From Levilactobacillus namurensis (GTDB lineage Bacteria > Bacillota > Bacilli > Lactobacillales > Lactobacillaceae), in contig NZ_CP134159.1 in the NCBI RefSeq assembly GCF_032197885.1, forward strand, positions 1,798,001-1,862,000: a stretch of 64,000 bases of DNA. Direction: 5' to 3'. Below are positions 42,857-52,312 of the stretch, piece after piece. The translations under genes were made by a program, and so were the position numbers. A model generated the notes under the pieces. It was given only the letters and a program-made list of their open reading frames with translations. It had not been told where the DNA came from and did no database searches. Position 1 is the first letter of the stretch. Each line of letters begins with the position of its first letter.

Positions 42857-43273
42857 TTACTTCCCCTCCTCTACTGCGGCGTACTGTTCATCCGACACCG
42901 GTTCCAGCCATTCCGGCGTACCAGCCGTGATGGCGATGTGGGAGAACCAGCTGTCCTTGGTCGCCCCGTGCCAGTGCTTGACGCCATCGTGGGTCACCAC
43001 GACATCGCCCGCAACTAGGTGCCGAGCGGGCTTCCCGGCTTCTTGGTACCAGCCTTCGCCACCGGTGACCAGCAAAATCTGGAAACCATCGTGGTGGATG
43101 TGCCAGTTGTTCCGGCAACCGGGTTCAAACGTTACGTTCCCCACGCCAACGTTGACGGCGGGATCACTGACTAAACCCTGGAGGTAACTTTGACCCGTAA
43201 AGAACTTCGCGTACGCGTCATTCTTGGGACCCATGGGAAAGGTGTTTTGTTGCATCTCTTTTTCAGTAGCCAT
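42857..43273 (-). CDS. Cupin-domain protein
   Basis: 138 aa. Single cupin barrel with metal-binding motif 1 around NNWHIHHDGFQILLVTGGEGWY (H-x-H ... Q) and motif 2 GDVVVTHDGVKHWHGA. A small metal-dependent enzyme or binding protein, often paired with CMD proteins in quinone or reactive-carbonyl detoxification clusters. Gap to the SDR gene is 19 nt. Confidence 0.9.
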   Translation of the reverse strand: MATEKEMQQNTFPMGPKNDAYAKFFTGQSYLQGLVSDPAVNVGVGNVTFEPGCRNNWHIHHDGFQILLVTGGEGWYQEAGKPARHLVAGDVVVTHDGVKHWHGATKDSWFSHIAITAGTPEWLEPVSDEQYAAVEEGK

Positions 43274-43292
43274 TTTAAAACGCTCCTTTTGA

Positions 43293-44036
43293 TTAAGCTT
43301 GCTTGGTTGGATAGATTGTAAATTCGTTAACGTTCACGTCTTCGGGCTGATCAACCGCAAAGTTGACCACGCGGGCGACAGCGTCCGGGGTGATCCCCAC
43401 AGCGTCGTAGAACTTCTGCATCCCGGTAGCCGTCGATTGGTCGGTGATGGTGTGCAAGAGTTCGGTGTTAATGGCGGCCGGGTACAGGGAAGCCGTGCGG
43501 ATGTTGGTCCCCTCTTGGGCACTTTCCATCCGGATGACTTCCATCAGGTTACGGACGGCAAACTTCGTAGCCCCGTAGACCCCGGAACCCGCAAAGCTCT
43601 TGATGCCCGCCACGGAAGACGTGGTGATGATCTGGCCGTGTTTTTGGCTGGTAAAGGTTGGCATGACGGCCGCAACGCCGTTCAACACCCCTTTTAAGTT
43701 GATGTCGATCATCGCGTTCCATTCGTCCACGTGCAACGCACTAATGGGCGAGTTGGGCATGATGCCGGCGTTGTTGAAGATCACGTCTAAACCACCGAAG
43801 TCGTGTTGGGCTTGGTCGACCAAGGCTTGGACCTCCGCGGGCTTAGTGACGTCCGTGACCCGGTAACTGGCCTGGCCACCCGCGTCTTGAATGTCTTGAA
43901 CGATGGCCTGCAGCCGGTTTTCCCGCCGGGCGCCCAGCACCACCTTGGCACCATTTTTAGCCAATAACTTAGCACTGGCTTCTCCGATTCCGGAGGAGGC
44001 ACCGGTAATAACGATTACTTTATCTTGAACTGTCAT
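43293..44036 (-). CDS. Short-chain dehydrogenase/reductase
   Basis: 247 aa, classical SDR. Cofactor motif VITGASSGIGEASAKLL, NNAG (FNNAGIMP), catalytic Ser in TSSVAG and YGATK (Y-x-x-x-K). The G-A-R-R after the second strand (VVLGARREN) points to NADP(H). Substrate unknown. SD AAGGAG lies 8 nt before the ATG; overlaps the end of the flavodoxin-like gene by 17 bp. Confidence 0.93.
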   Translation of the reverse strand: MTVQDKVIVITGASSGIGEASAKLLAKNGAKVVLGARRENRLQAIVQDIQDAGGQASYRVTDVTKPAEVQALVDQAQHDFGGLDVIFNNAGIMPNSPISALHVDEWNAMIDINLKGVLNGVAAVMPTFTSQKHGQIITTSSVAGIKSFAGSGVYGATKFAVRNLMEVIRMESAQEGTNIRTASLYPAAINTELLHTITDQSTATGMQKFYDAVGITPDAVARVVNFAVDQPEDVNVNEFTIYPTKQA

Positions 44037-44568
44037 CAGTCAATCTCCTTTTTATTAATGAACTGGTTGAATACTGTTGTAACCAATGATCCACCGCACA
44101 CGCTGCGCGGTCGACCCGGGACCCGCGAATCGGTAATCCCGGATAGATCTGCGTGGTGGGCAATCTTTGGTGGAGCGTGGTCAGACTCTGACCGAAGCCA
44201 CTGCCTTCGTGCGTCGCAAACGGCAACACAACCTTGGGCTGTGCCCGGTGCAGTAGGCTGACCACGGGTCGGGGCAGATCCCCGAACCAGACGGGATACC
44301 CTAAAAACCAGACCGGATCAGCTAGAAGGGCCGGTGCGAGTGGTTCCAGAGCTGGTAGCGCCTGGTCAGCTTGTTCCTGACGCGCCCGGGCCAACAGCGC
44401 CGCATAGGTCCGCGGATACGGGACCTGGGGGGTAATGGCTTGGGGCTTAAGGTTGAGACGCTGACCAATCAGGGTGGCGACCCGTTGGGTGTTGCCTACC
44501 GTTACCGGTACGGGACGTCCCCGTAATAGGGTTTCTCCGGGGGATGAGAACACCAAGATCACGGCCAT
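44020..44568 (-). CDS. Flavodoxin-like protein
   Basis: 182 aa. N-terminal VILVFSSPGETLLRG followed by VTVGNTQRVATLI resembles the FMN-binding start of long flavodoxins (GNTxxVA motif); WFLGYPVWFGDLPRPVVSLL and ATHEGSGFGQS fit the second and third FMN loops. First gene of the flavodoxin / SDR / cupin / CMD operon. ATG at 44568 chosen over the GTG at 44577, which lies almost on the SD AAAGG. Confidence 0.82.
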   Translation of the reverse strand: MAVILVFSSPGETLLRGRPVPVTVGNTQRVATLIGQRLNLKPQAITPQVPYPRTYAALLARARQEQADQALPALEPLAPALLADPVWFLGYPVWFGDLPRPVVSLLHRAQPKVVLPFATHEGSGFGQSLTTLHQRLPTTQIYPGLPIRGSRVDRAACAVDHWLQQYSTSSLIKRRLTDDSSR

Positions 44569-44687
44569 CCGTCTCACATCCTTTCTTGCGTTGCCTAAAC
44601 AACAAAGCCTAGTTTACAGCCCGGATCGATATAGGTCTAATGCTTCTTATTATTTATGATATGCCTAGTAAGCATCCCATGACGTTT

Positions 44688-44716
44688 AAAAAAGGCCACC
44701 CGCTGGGGGTGACCCT
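44688..44716 (-). terminator. Intrinsic terminator of the lysR gene
   Basis: Minus-strand GGTCACCC, CCAGC, GGGTGGCC and TTTTTT directly after the stop codon. Confidence 0.85.
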
Positions 44717-45610
44717 TTACGCCTTGGCTGAACCAAAGGCTTGTTGGAAGTAGTGAATAAATTCCTGAACGACCGGGGTTAAGAGCCGGTCGCGCCGCCA
44801 GACCAGCACGCAGTTGGTCTGCATGGTGGGCGCTAACGGAATAAACCGCGTGTCTGCCGGTTGCCGGTTCGACAAGGCCCCAGCGATCATCAAGGCCGCC
44901 GCAACCTGGTGGGCCACTAAGGGCAACACGTTAAAACTCAGGTTGTAAGTGCCAATGATGTTTAACTGGTCGCGCGTGAGCCCCGACCAATCCAAGATGA
45001 GTTGCTGGACCTCGGGCCGGTTCGACAGCATCAAGGGCATCCCCGCCAAGTCGGCCGGATGTACGCTGGATTGCCGGGCCACGAATGCGTCTTTGGAGAC
45101 CAGCAACCCCCACTGCTCGGTCCGCGGTAACGTCAACGTCGCGTATTTGTCAGTATTGACCGGTTCCAATAGAATCGCTAGGTCTAACAACCCCTTGTCC
45201 AGCTGGTCGGTGATAATGTCACTGGCACTGCTGAAGATGTGGAACGTGACCTGGGGATAGTCGCTCACGAAGTCCTCGAGCATCATGGCTAAGGTGTCCG
45301 AATTATCCGCCTCGACACACCCGATAGCCACGTGCCCGCTGAACAACTGCTGGCGTCGATTCACGAATTCCTGGGTGGTCTGCTGAGTCAACCGGAGGAT
45401 TTCCCCCGCCCGACTCTTCAGGAACAACCCGGCATCGGTCAGGACTAACCCCTTGCTCTGGCGTTCAAAGAGGGGTGTCCCCAGCTCCTGTTCGAGTTCG
45501 CGAAGCTGGCGACTCAGGGTCGGCTGCGTCACGTGCAGGCGCTCGGCGGCCCGGGAAATGTTCTCTTCTTCAGCAATCGTCCAAAAGTAGCGTAAAAGCC
45601 GCAACTCCAC
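44717..45610 (-). CDS. LysR-family transcriptional regulator
   Basis: 297 aa. Winged HTH at residues ~1-60 (ISRAAERLHVTQPTLSRQLRELEQELGTPLFERQ) and an effector domain with HVAIGCVEAD, LLDLAILLEPV. It runs 27 nt after gshA on the same strand and just ahead of the redox operon, which it may control. GTG start with SD AAGGAG. Confidence 0.92.
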   Translation of the reverse strand: MELRLLRYFWTIAEEENISRAAERLHVTQPTLSRQLRELEQELGTPLFERQSKGLVLTDAGLFLKSRAGEILRLTQQTTQEFVNRRQQLFSGHVAIGCVEADNSDTLAMMLEDFVSDYPQVTFHIFSSASDIITDQLDKGLLDLAILLEPVNTDKYATLTLPRTEQWGLLVSKDAFVARQSSVHPADLAGMPLMLSNRPEVQQLILDWSGLTRDQLNIIGTYNLSFNVLPLVAHQVAAALMIAGALSNRQPADTRFIPLAPTMQTNCVLVWRRDRLLTPVVQEFIHYFQQAFGSAKA

Positions 45611-45637
45611 GAAACCGTCTCCTTTACTATCTGAGTT

Positions 45638-47074
45638 CTAGTGGTTGCCCGCTTCCGGTAGATCCGGGAACAGCTGACGCAACCGCGCTCGGGGATCACG
45701 CATCAGGGTGTCCTGCTCCTGCAAGACTTGGGTGACCCCCTGGTACGTGAAGAGCAAGAGGTCGGCGCCGAACTCATCCTTGACCTGGTAGAATTGCACA
45801 CCGGCTTGCATGGCCGTTAAGATGAAGCGCTGGCACCGTTCGGAGAGCGTCTGGTAGACCGGCAAAAGCGCGGTCGACGACAGCCGTTGGTAGCGCCACG
45901 CGTTGGCGACCCGTAAGCCGTAATCCATCAAGCTGCCGTGCACCATATGCGTCAACAGCTTGGCCGCGGGCGTCAACTCGGGGTGCATCAAGACCTCTTC
46001 TAGGTCGTCGAGGGCTCGTTGCTGTTCGGTGTGGGCGTGCAGTTGGTCCAGCATGGTCCGCATGGCCTTGAAGATGGCCTGCCCTTGGGCTTGGAACTGC
46101 GTGGCCGCGTTGGGATTCTCCAGTGCCACCGCGGTATTCTTATCCCGGGCGGTCGCTAAGTCACTGGCCAGGTTGGTGGTCGGTGAGGACTGGGTCAGTA
46201 GGTAGATCAAGAAGGTCTTCAGGAAGTACATGGCGTGGCGACTCACGCCATTGGTGGTAAAGGGCGTGTTGTCAAAGCCCCGGAATTCCAGGTACCCGAT
46301 GCCCCCGGTCAAGAAGTCCTGGGGCTTGACCTGCCCCCGTAACCGCACGGGACCGTTGATGACCGTCTTGCCGGCATCCATGATCCGTTGGAGGTTCCCT
46401 AGGTGCGCCGCCAGCGAGGTGTAGGTCACGGGCGTTCCGCTAGGTAAGACGCCGCTCTGCCGCACACTGCGCACCGGATGACTCAGGGCCGCCGGGACCG
46501 TCTCGAAGAAGCCATCCTCCACGAGGGGACTGGCCCCGAAGAGGTACGTCAGGAGCCACTGGTACCGGACGAAGTTCTGCGCTAAGCGGAAGTAGAGCTC
46601 GTTTTTAAACGCCACCACGGAATCGAAGTCGGCCGTGTAATGGCTGTACAGGCGATGAACCACCGGATCCGGTAAACTGTAGTGGAACTGGACGCCGGTC
46701 AACCAGTCGGCTTGCCAGGTCGAGCCTAGTTGCGTCAACTCCGAAGGGGCCAAGACTGGTGGCAGGCTGAGCGGCCAGATGCGGTCCTCCCCCTCCAAAG
46801 AACGGTAGACCACCGTTTGTAACGTATCTAAGCGGTCCAACGTCCCGCCGATGTTGGGGTTCGGCTCCGTGATCAACTCCACTTGACTGGGTAACTTTCC
46901 CGTTCGCAGATACGGATGAGTCGGGCGATTCCGCCAAGGCAGCGGTTGAGGACGCTGACTCAAGTGACCCTGCTGGTCGACCCGGTGTTCCGTCAATTCA
47001 ATCCCCACTAAACTATGGTAAAGCTGTTCTGATAAATTTTCTTCTCGAATAACCGCTAATAAGTTTTCTAACAT
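45638..47074 (-). CDS. gshA: Glutamate-cysteine ligase
   Basis: 478 aa, the stand-alone GshA length (not the ~750-aa GshAB fusion). ATP-dependent formation of gamma-glutamylcysteine, the first step of glutathione synthesis. Motifs: VGIELTEHRV, KLPSQVELITEPNPN, GVQFHYSLPD, GYLEFRGFDNTPF. The frame is open to a TTG at 47098; the ATG at 47074 (MLENLLAVI) is used. No gshB follows, so the product may be gamma-glutamylcysteine or a second enzyme may lie elsewhere. Likely co-transcribed with lysR. Confidence 0.88.
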   Translation of the reverse strand: MLENLLAVIREENLSEQLYHSLVGIELTEHRVDQQGHLSQRPQPLPWRNRPTHPYLRTGKLPSQVELITEPNPNIGGTLDRLDTLQTVVYRSLEGEDRIWPLSLPPVLAPSELTQLGSTWQADWLTGVQFHYSLPDPVVHRLYSHYTADFDSVVAFKNELYFRLAQNFVRYQWLLTYLFGASPLVEDGFFETVPAALSHPVRSVRQSGVLPSGTPVTYTSLAAHLGNLQRIMDAGKTVINGPVRLRGQVKPQDFLTGGIGYLEFRGFDNTPFTTNGVSRHAMYFLKTFLIYLLTQSSPTTNLASDLATARDKNTAVALENPNAATQFQAQGQAIFKAMRTMLDQLHAHTEQQRALDDLEEVLMHPELTPAAKLLTHMVHGSLMDYGLRVANAWRYQRLSSTALLPVYQTLSERCQRFILTAMQAGVQFYQVKDEFGADLLLFTYQGVTQVLQEQDTLMRDPRARLRQLFPDLPEAGNH

Positions 47075-47335
47075 CGCGGTAACATCCCCTGACTGCAAGA
47101 ACCATTCTACCTAAATTCTAGCGACTAACGACCGCCCTGTCACGAATTCAGCCCATGATTCCCCACGTACACAATATTTTTACTGATGACGTTATTATAG
47201 CATGCTTCCCCACCGGAACTGTCCCCCATGTTCGAAAACCTGCCATCAATTAAGCCGCCCGTGACCGTCAAAAAAACGTCCCCACTCATGCGATTTCACG
47301 CGCACTTGAGCTGGGAACGTTGGGTAACTTTTAGC

Positions 47336-48202
47336 TTAATCGTTGGCGTGGACGTCAAAGGCCGACAACAGCATATCTTGAACGCCAGGGGCGTCGGGAT
47401 CGTGTTGGCCGTGGCCCTGGTCTAAGGCCCGCATCTGGGCCAGTTCGGCATCCGTTAACTGGAAGTCAAAGATGTCCAGGTTGCTCTTGATCCGTGCGGC
47501 GTGAACGGACTTCGGGAAGACGATGATACCTTCTTGGTTCTCAAACCGCAAGATCACCTGACCAGCGTCCTTGCCGTACTTCTGGGCGAGTTGTTGAATC
47601 ACCGGTTCATTGAACAGGTCGCGGTTACCCTGACCCAGCGGTGCCCAGGCTTCGAGCTTCACGTCGTCAGCCGCCAAGATCTGCCGTAAGTCGCGTTGCT
47701 GGAAGTACGGGTTGAACTCGACTTGGTTGACCGATGGCTTGACCGTAAATTGCGGAACGAATTGGTTCCAGATCTTAGGCGTCATGTTGGAGACCCCAAT
47801 GGACTTGAGCTTCCCCGCCTGCTGGGCTTCTTCCATGGCCCGCCAAGCCCCCGGTACGTCGCCGTAAGGCTGGTGGATCAAGTAGAGGTCCAGGTAGTCT
47901 AGCCCCAACTTCTTTAAGGACAGGTCGATGGCTTTCTTGGCGGGTTCGTACCCGAAGTCTTGGAGCCACAACTTACTGGTGACCCAGATGTCTTCGCGAG
48001 GAATGCCGCTCTCGCGAATCGCTTGGCCGACTTCGGCTTCGTTGAAGTACGCCACGGCCGTATCGATGTGGCGGTACCCCGCTGCTAAGGCTTCCTTGAC
48101 GGCCTTGACCGTACTGCCATCGGCGGGAATCTGGAAGGTCCCGAACCCGATAGCGGGAATCTGAGTACCATCATTTAATTGAATCTTAGGGGTTGTCATC
48201 AT
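47336..48202 (-). CDS. Aldo/keto reductase (copy 2 of a tandem pair)
   Basis: 288 aa TIM-barrel AKR. Catalytic tetrad in RHIDTAVAYFNE (Asp, Tyr), VTSKLWLQD (Lys) and YLIHQPYGD (His); NADPH-binding VFPKSVHAARIKSN. NADPH-dependent reduction of small aldehydes or ketones. Its ATG overlaps the stop of the preceding AKR gene (ATGA, 48199-48202), so the two are translationally coupled. Confidence 0.94.
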   Translation of the reverse strand: MMTTPKIQLNDGTQIPAIGFGTFQIPADGSTVKAVKEALAAGYRHIDTAVAYFNEAEVGQAIRESGIPREDIWVTSKLWLQDFGYEPAKKAIDLSLKKLGLDYLDLYLIHQPYGDVPGAWRAMEEAQQAGKLKSIGVSNMTPKIWNQFVPQFTVKPSVNQVEFNPYFQQRDLRQILAADDVKLEAWAPLGQGNRDLFNEPVIQQLAQKYGKDAGQVILRFENQEGIIVFPKSVHAARIKSNLDIFDFQLTDAELAQMRALDQGHGQHDPDAPGVQDMLLSAFDVHAND

Positions 48203-49089
48203 TTATTTCCTCCTTTAGTTTCATCGTGTAACTGCGCTAGGCTGGACCCGAAAATCTGCTCGATGGTGACCGGGTCGCGGTGGTCGAAGAATTGGCTTTC
48301 GTGGCGGTCCAACGTCGCGATGGTGGTCAGCTCATCCGGGGTTAACTCAAAGTCGAAGACGTCGAGGTTTTGGGCCATCCGGTCGGCGTGAACCGACTTA
48401 GGAATCACGGTAATGCCCCGTTGGAGTAACCAGCGCAAGATGACTTGGCCGGTCGTTTTGCCGTGAGCCGCCGCAATCTGTTGCAGGGTCGGATTGGTGA
48501 AGATGTCGTGCTGCCCTTCGGCGAACGGTGCCCAGGCTTCGACCCGGACGTTCTCGCCTTGATTGAAGCGTACTTCGTCGGCTTGCTGGTACCAGGGGTT
48601 CACTTCGATCTGGTTGAGCACTGGCGGAACCGTCATGGTCAGTTCCAAGTTTTTCAGCTGATCGGCGTAGAAGTTCGAGACCCCGATGGCCCGAATCTTC
48701 CCGGCGTGGTAGGCCTCTTCAAGCGCCCGCCAAGCCCCCATCACGTCACCATAAGGTTGGTGTAAGAGGTAGAGATCCAGGTAGTCTAAGCCTAACCGCT
48801 GAAGCGACGCATCGATGCCGCGCTTGGCTCGTTCGTAGGTAAAATCAGAGACCCAGAGCTTCGACGTCACGAAGAAGTCTTCCCGGGGAACGCCACTCTT
48901 TTGAATCGCGCGCCCCACGGCCTCTTCGTTCTGGTAGGCCGTCGCCGTGTCAATCAGCCGGTAACCGGCTTGGATCGCGGTCGTGACCGCTGTCTCACAT
49001 TCGGCGAGGTCCGGGACTTGGAACACCCCGAAGCCCAACTGAGGCATCGTGACCCCGTTGCTTAAGGTAGTTGTAGGAATCGTTGCCAT
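48199..49089 (-). CDS. Aldo/keto reductase (copy 1 of a tandem pair)
   Basis: 296 aa. Tetrad in RLIDTATAYQNE, VTSKLWVSD and YLLHQPYGD; cofactor motif VIPKSVHADRMAQN. About the same architecture as its downstream partner but clearly diverged, consistent with different substrates. First gene of the pair, divergent from a LysR gene; the intergenic region contains a dyad operator candidate (49165-49190). Confidence 0.94.
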   Translation of the reverse strand: MATIPTTTLSNGVTMPQLGFGVFQVPDLAECETAVTTAIQAGYRLIDTATAYQNEEAVGRAIQKSGVPREDFFVTSKLWVSDFTYERAKRGIDASLQRLGLDYLDLYLLHQPYGDVMGAWRALEEAYHAGKIRAIGVSNFYADQLKNLELTMTVPPVLNQIEVNPWYQQADEVRFNQGENVRVEAWAPFAEGQHDIFTNPTLQQIAAAHGKTTGQVILRWLLQRGITVIPKSVHADRMAQNLDVFDFELTPDELTTIATLDRHESQFFDHRDPVTIEQIFGSSLAQLHDETKGGNK

Positions 49090-49164
49090 CGAATCATCCT
49101 TTCCGTATCACTTGATTGATTCCATCCTACTGCCAAACCAATGGCTTGAAAATTACCCGTTGGC

Positions 49165-49190
49165 TATACTAGTATACAGATAACGTATAC
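49165..49190. promoter_or_regulatory. Dyad operator between the AKR pair and divergent lysR
   Basis: TATACTAGTATA (49165-49176) overlaps GTATAC-N7-GTATAC (49172-49190). Such T-N11-A-type dyads are usual LysR binding sites. It lies 15 nt upstream of the lysR ATG and overlaps its likely -10 region. Confidence 0.55.
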
Positions 49191-49205
49191 TAAGGAGTTG
49201 AGTTT

Positions 49206-50075
49206 ATGATTGAGCCCTATTTACTGGAAGAACTGGTGGCCTTTAGTCAGACCGGGACACTGGCGAAAACTGCCCAACAACTGCACGTCACCCAGCCCAC
49301 GGTGACCCGGGGAATGCAAAAGCTTGAAGACGACCTGGGGGTGCAGCTCTTCGACCGGCAGCCCAACCGGATCACGCTGACGGCCACTGGACGCCGCGCC
49401 GCGAAACTGGCGACCCGGCTCATGGCGCAACATCAAGCGTTCTCGACTCAGGTCCAGGCGTTCGACCACGCCCAACGGGTCCTGACCATCACCGCGACCC
49501 TGCCCGGACCACTCCTGTTGGCCCGTAAAATTGCCCAGCACACCGACCAGGCACTGAGTGTGACCACGACCTTTTCGCCCAGCGACCAAGCTACCGACCT
49601 GTTGACCACGCACCAAGCGACCCTGGTCTTGACCCAACGGGAGTTACAGACACCGGTACTGGAATCGCGCTACTTAGGACGCGAAAAGCTCGCGGTCAAC
49701 CTCGACCAGTTCATGTACCAAGCCAATCAGACCACCGTGACCTTTGCGGAGCTTCGGGGGATGAGCTTCCTAGTGCTCCAAGACATCGGCAGCTGGCGCG
49801 ACGTGATCCAACGGGAAATCCCGCAGGCTAAGTTCCTCTACCAAACCCAGCCCAGTGCCTTTCGTGAAATCACCACCTACTCCGACTTTCCCTATTTCAG
49901 TACCAACCTCTCGCGCTTCGACCCGCACGTGGTCACCCCGACGGACCACCGCGTATGCCGCCCCATCCGTGACGCGGTCGCCCAGATGCCCATCTACGCC
50001 AGCTACCTCAAGGCTGACCGGCAACGGGTGGCGCCAGTGCTGGCGGCGTTGCGTGCGCATTGGCCGGACGATTAA
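49206..50075 (+). CDS. LysR-family transcriptional regulator
   Basis: 289 aa. HTH at residues ~12-55 (GTLAKTAQQLHVTQPTVTRGMQKLEDDLGVQLFDRQ) and a periplasmic-binding-like effector domain. Divergent from the aldo/keto reductase pair and probably its regulator and autoregulator, judged by the shared dyad. SD AAGGAG lies 8 nt before the ATG. Confidence 0.92.
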   Translation: MIEPYLLEELVAFSQTGTLAKTAQQLHVTQPTVTRGMQKLEDDLGVQLFDRQPNRITLTATGRRAAKLATRLMAQHQAFSTQVQAFDHAQRVLTITATLPGPLLLARKIAQHTDQALSVTTTFSPSDQATDLLTTHQATLVLTQRELQTPVLESRYLGREKLAVNLDQFMYQANQTTVTFAELRGMSFLVLQDIGSWRDVIQREIPQAKFLYQTQPSAFREITTYSDFPYFSTNLSRFDPHVVTPTDHRVCRPIRDAVAQMPIYASYLKADRQRVAPVLAALRAHWPDD

Positions 50076-50104
50076 GCGTGGGACCCGAGGCGGTGTCTCG
50101 TCAA

Positions 50105-50139
50105 GAAAAAAGGCGTCCGGGATAGTCCCAGACGCCTTC
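50105..50139. terminator. Terminator between lysR and the MFS gene
   Basis: AAGGCGTCCGGGA / TCCCAGACGCCTT stem around TAG, with A-run on the left so that it ends the minus-strand exporter gene. Confidence 0.88.
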
Positions 50140-50143
50140 AGTG

Positions 50144-51535
50144 TTAGTTCGTTGCGTGACTCTGCCGGTGATAGTTGACGGCACTGATGCCCGCGATGGC
50201 CACGGCCAGGAGCAAGGTGATCCAGAAGTCGACCCGGCCACCCTGGTAGGTGCGCGTCGCCAGACTGCCCTGGCCTTGATTTTGAAAAATCGCCATTAGG
50301 GCCGTCAAGAAGACCACGCCGGTCGCCCCCGCTAACTGTTGAACCATGTTGAAGAGCGAACTGATATCGGTCGCTGCTTGGACGGGAACCTGCGTGGTGG
50401 CGTTGGAAATCGTGTTGGAGAAGCAGAAGTTGAACCCGGCTCGTAGGACGATAAAGAAGACCAGTAGCCAGATTGCCGTGAGTTTCGGCTGGAAGGCTAA
50501 GAAACACAGCGCCCCCACCACTAACAGGCTGGTCCCGATACGTATCGGCAGTTGGAACCCGCGTTGGTCGGCCAGGTGACCCGCCAGTGGCGAGATGACC
50601 GCCCCAACCAGCGTCCCCGGCAAGAGGATAATCCCGGCTAACAGGGCCCCGGTATGGAGAACATACTGGGCGTAAACGGGAATCACCACGGAGATGCCGA
50701 TGTTTAAGAACTGGAGACCGAAGTAGGTCAGCGCATCGTCGCGGACCGCCGCGTGCCGGAAGACTTGGAGGTTGACTAATTGCGCGGCGCCCCGGTTATT
50801 TTGCCAGACGAACCCGCCAAAGAGCACCACGGCCAACGCCAGTAAGCCCCAGAAGCTTAGGCTAAAGCCTTGCTTACCGATCACGGAAAAGGCGTAGACC
50901 CAGGTCAGCATCGCTAAGGCTAACGCAATGAAGCTGGGCCAGCTAAACGGCTTGGGATGCGCGATGACTTCACCCCGGACAAAGATCTGACCACCAATCA
51001 AGCTGACTAGACCGAACGGTAACAGGAACCAGAAGATCATGCGCCAACTCATGGTCGATGAGACTAGCCCACCGTACGTTGGCCCTAACGCGGGGGCTAG
51101 GGAAATAATCATCCCGGCGATGCCGGTCATCATCCCCAGCTTGGCGCGCGGTACTTGGGTGAAGATTAGGTGAAATAAAATTGGCGTGGCTAACCCAGTC
51201 GCGGTGGCTTGGACCAACCGGCCGACCAGCAGGATGGTGAAGCTGGGGGCGACGGCACAGACCACGTCGCCGACCATGAACGTGATGACCGCGACAACTT
51301 GCAGGTGCTGGGGATGATACTTTTTCAAGAGATACGCGGTGGTCCCCATCATAATAGTCACCATGAGTAGGTAGGCCGTGGTGATCCACTGCGTCATGTC
51401 TAGCGAAATCCCGAACTCCCGGGAGAGTTCCGGATACGTGACGTTCATCGACGTCTCGGTCATGATCCCTAGTAAACTAAGCAAAGCCACCGACAAGATG
51501 GCGCCCCAGGTGCGGGGATGAATCTGATTTTCCAT
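50144..51535 (-). CDS. MFS multidrug exporter, DHA2 (14-TM) type
   Basis: 463 aa from the ATG at 51535 (MENQIHPRTWGAIL), which follows AGAGGG; the open frame continues 120 nt further upstream into unlikely sequence. About 14 membrane helices. DHA2 motifs: ETSMNVTYPELSREF, TTAYLLMVTIMMGTTAYLLKKYHP, GRLVQATATGLATPI (motif C-like), GPTYGGLV. LmrB/EmrB-type proton-driven efflux of lipophilic compounds; substrate unknown. Lies between two terminators. Confidence 0.9.
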   Translation of the reverse strand: MENQIHPRTWGAILSVALLSLLGIMTETSMNVTYPELSREFGISLDMTQWITTAYLLMVTIMMGTTAYLLKKYHPQHLQVVAVITFMVGDVVCAVAPSFTILLVGRLVQATATGLATPILFHLIFTQVPRAKLGMMTGIAGMIISLAPALGPTYGGLVSSTMSWRMIFWFLLPFGLVSLIGGQIFVRGEVIAHPKPFSWPSFIALALAMLTWVYAFSVIGKQGFSLSFWGLLALAVVLFGGFVWQNNRGAAQLVNLQVFRHAAVRDDALTYFGLQFLNIGISVVIPVYAQYVLHTGALLAGIILLPGTLVGAVISPLAGHLADQRGFQLPIRIGTSLLVVGALCFLAFQPKLTAIWLLVFFIVLRAGFNFCFSNTISNATTQVPVQAATDISSLFNMVQQLAGATGVVFLTALMAIFQNQGQGSLATRTYQGGRVDFWITLLLAVAIAGISAVNYHRQSHATN

Positions 51536-51599
51536 GGTTTGATGCCCTCTTTGTTTTGTGTTTAAGTTTATTTTAGCACGGGGTGTCCAGTTGCTTCTG

Positions 51600-51640
51600 A
51601 AAAAGCACGTTGGGGATACCGACATCCCTAACGTGCTTTT
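51600..51640. terminator. Terminator after the amidase region
   Basis: AAAAGCACGTT ... AACGTGCTTTT with inner GGGAT / ATCCC, A-run and T-run on both sides. Confidence 0.85.
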
Positions 51641-51658
51641 ATGGTGGTTAATCATTTT

Positions 51659-52312
51659 TTAGTTCCAGTGAACAAATTGACGGTTGGCGGTGACGTAATG
51701 CCCGTTCTTCAACTGATAACGTGTTACGTGACCGACTTTCACAATCTTCTTAACGTGTAAAATTTTCTTAACCTTTACATGCTTAATGCGCTGTTGACGC
51801 TTAAGGTGCACCGTCCGGTACTCATAAACGCCCTTCTTCGCAATGACTCGAATATCCCGCTTTGACTTTTGCGGCACTCGCTGGTAGTAACGATTATAAA
51901 CGCCATGGCCTGCTAACAGATAGCCGCCTTTAACCCGGTACACGCGCTGACCCGTAGCCGTCTTGATGACTTGTAGCACTTTAAAGCTCGGGGCCGTAGT
52001 CCGTGAATGGGCTTTGTACTGACGCTTGACCTGGTGCCGGGCTGCGTCTCGGTACAGCTTAAATGGTGACGTCACGTAGACCACTTTAACTATCTTTTTG
52101 GCTGGCTTAGCGGTTTGCTGGTCGGGCGCTGTCGGTCGAACAACGGGGGCCGTTGGCGTCACGCTGGGTTCGGTGACTTGCGGTTGACTAGAGGCTCCCG
52201 TCGTCGAAGAACCCGTACCGGTCGACGGGGATGGTTCGGGCGTTGCCTGAGCGTCTGCTAACGTCTTAAAAAGATGATGTTGCTCAAACAGCGCACCCAT
52301 CGCCATCAGCGT
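51659..52312 (-). pseudogene. Detached C-terminal part of the secreted amidase
   Basis: Directly in frame with the amidase gene, beyond its TGA. The reading continues TLMAMGALFEQHHLF, which completes the C-terminal helix of the amidase-signature fold. A Ser/Thr/Pro-rich linker (~50 residues) follows, then two lactobacillar surface modules (KIVKVVYVTSPFKLYRDAARH ... GGYLLAGHGVYNRYYQ and RDIRVIAKKGVYEYRTVHL ... NGHYVTANRQFVHW). If started independently it begins at ATG 52306 with no SD. It is therefore probably untranslated unless the TGA is read through or is a sequencing error. Confidence 0.65.
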
